In this document: positions 63,134-64,000 of the stretch, one piece after another
Numbering within the stretch: the stretch's first letter is position 1
How the letters are laid out: each line of letters opens with the position of its first letter
Assembly (NCBI RefSeq): GCF_036186745.1
Contig: NZ_CP108086.1
Span: forward strand, 5,828,001-5,892,000
DNA length: 64,000 nt
Direction: 5' to 3'
From: Microbispora hainanensis
Lineage (GTDB): Bacteria > Actinomycetota > Actinomycetes > Streptosporangiales > Streptosporangiaceae
Program-made: the position numbers and the translations under genes
The notes under the pieces: model-generated
Told to the model about the DNA's origin: nothing
What the model saw: the letters and a program-made list of their open reading frames with translations, nothing else
Databases searched by the model: none

Positions 63134-64000
63134 TCAGCCCCTGTCCAGGAGGTCGAAGAGTTCGTCGTCGGTGGCGGAGTCGAGGTCGAGTTCGGCGTCC
63201 GGGTCGTCGTCCTCGGCGGCCGTGTCGAAGCGCGCCAGCAGCGCGCGGAGCCGGGAGACGACCTCGCCGCGCTCGTCCGGTTCGGCGAGCAGGCTCGCTT
63301 CCAGCCGCCGCAGCGCGGTCAGCGGATCGTCCGCCGGCTTGTCCTCGCCGTCCGTCTCGGCGTCGCCCAAAGCCGTCAGGATGTGCTCGGCCACCGCGGT
63401 GGGCGAGGGGTAGTCGAAGATCAACGTGGTCGGCAGGGGCAGCCCGGTCGCCGCCCGGAGCCGGTTGCGCAGGTCGACGGCGGTCAGCGAGTCGAGACCC
63501 AGCTCCTTGAACGCCCTGGCCGGCGCGACCGCCTCGCCGTCGGAGTGCCGCAGCACCGCGGCGACCTCCGTACGGACGAGATCGAGCACGGCCTCGCGGC
63601 GCTGTGCCGGGTCGAGTCCGGCGAACCGCCGCGCGGGCGACGGCGCACCGGGGGCGGCGTCCTCCACCGAGCCGCCCACCCCGGACGTACGGGAGGCGTC
63701 GAGCCAGTAGCGGGTGCGCTGGAAGGCGTAGGTGGGCAGGTCGGCGCGGCGCGGTTCCGACCCGGCGAGGGCGACGCTCCAGTCGACCGGAACGCCCCGC
63801 ACGAACGCCTCGGCGAGCGAGACGAGGAACCGTTCCGGCCCGCCCTGGTCGCGCCGCAGCGTGCCGGTGACCAGCGCCGGTGCGACGCCCGCGGCGTCGA
63901 GGGTGTCCTCGATGCTCGACGTGAGCACCGGGTGCGGGCTGATCTCGACGAACGCGCTGTGGCCACCGGCCGCCAGCGCCCGGGTGGCGGCCTCGAACCG
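63134..64000 (-). CDS. Type I polyketide synthase, C-terminal end (AT tail, ACP, docking), continues beyond window
   Basis: The last 288 codons of the preceding PKS protein; the frame is open to the right edge. It begins in the AT C-terminus (FVEISPHPVLTSSIEDTLDA), then the post-AT stretch [18 protein letters not shown]. It passes directly to the ACP (about 150-225 from the edge; [15 protein letters not shown]) with no ketoreductase or dehydratase between. This last module would therefore leave a beta-keto group. A C-terminal docking region follows, with helices ALRRLEASLLAEPDERGEVV and the acidic end SATDDELFDLLDRG. It stops six bases before the next PKS start, and the docking tails of the two proteins look complementary. 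Confidence 0.95.
   Translation of the reverse strand, partial: RFEAATRALAAGGHSAFVEISPHPVLTSSIEDTLDAAGVAPALVTGTLRRDQGGPERFLVSLAEAFVRGVPVDWSVALAGSEPRRADLPTYAFQRTRYWLDASRTSGVGGSVEDAAPGAPSPARRFAGLDPAQRREAVLDLVRTEVAAVLRHSDGEAVAPARAFKELGLDSLTAVDLRNRLRAATGLPLPTTLIFDYPSPTAVAEHILTALGDAETDGEDKPADDPLTALRRLEASLLAEPDERGEVVSRLRALLARFDTAAEDDDPDAELDLDSATDDELFDLLDRG

Overview
The window is high-GC DNA (roughly 70% by eye) with the gene style of a mycelial actinobacterium. It has GTG starts, leaderless promoters, an AfsR/SARP-type regulator, a DUF4916 protein, CBM-tagged secreted hydrolases and a modular type I polyketide synthase (PKS). I infer an actinomycete, perhaps Streptosporangiales; the sequence alone does not fix the genus. 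No rRNA, tRNA or CRISPR array was seen.

Layout. 1-10.5 kb: a winged-helix/HEPN protein cut by the left edge, a patatin lipase, two Nudix-type proteins, an MFS exporter facing an ArsR-type regulator, an alkaline phosphatase, a glycosyltransferase/sulfotransferase pair and a HAD protein. Two unrelated short tandem repeats each fill a gap between convergent genes. 10.5-14.2 kb: a xylan-degradation pair (GH10-CBM2 xylanase and CE1-CBM13 esterase) facing each other across a 736 bp region with several operator-like palindromes. 14.2-17.3 kb: an RsbU/SpoIIE-type phosphatase, small ORFs and decayed genes. 17.3-24.1 kb: a glycerol locus (glpK, an IclR regulator, glpF, a second glpK, glpD) with shared operator-like repeats. 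24.1-32 kb: copper handling (a P-type ATPase with an unusual C-terminal extension, CopZ, a flavoprotein and a CRRC metal-binding-like protein) around an AfsR-like ATPase regulator. 32.1-35.6 kb: a MacB/FtsX-type ABC exporter.

35.9-40.7 kb is an insertion event. An IS1634-family element bounded by 14 bp inverted repeats lies between two identical 279 bp direct repeats and has split a secreted beta-propeller gene; an IS630-family element is nested inside it. 40.8-48.4 kb: a HAD phosphatase, a ROK regulator facing a polar amino acid ABC importer operon that runs into an asparaginase, then CutC and an esterase. 48.5-56.2 kb: a LysR regulator and a peptide-type ABC importer operon with a fused two-domain ATPase, ending in an SDR and a SnoaL-like protein. 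56.4-64 kb: a broken paralogue of that SDR, then the final PKS module (KS-AT-DH-KR-ACP-TE) and the AT-tail-ACP-docking end of the preceding PKS protein, both on the minus strand. The rest of the cluster lies beyond the right edge.

How the parts work together. Glycerol entry, phosphorylation and oxidation form one regulated unit. The copper genes pair efflux with cytosolic chaperoning. The amino acid importer and asparaginase suggest amide scavenging. The last PKS module should add a malonate unit, reduce and dehydrate it, and release the chain through its thioesterase. The best candidates for something little described are the P-type ATPase with an outward-facing copper-domain-like tail, the long target duplication around the IS1634-type element and the HEPN protein at the left edge.
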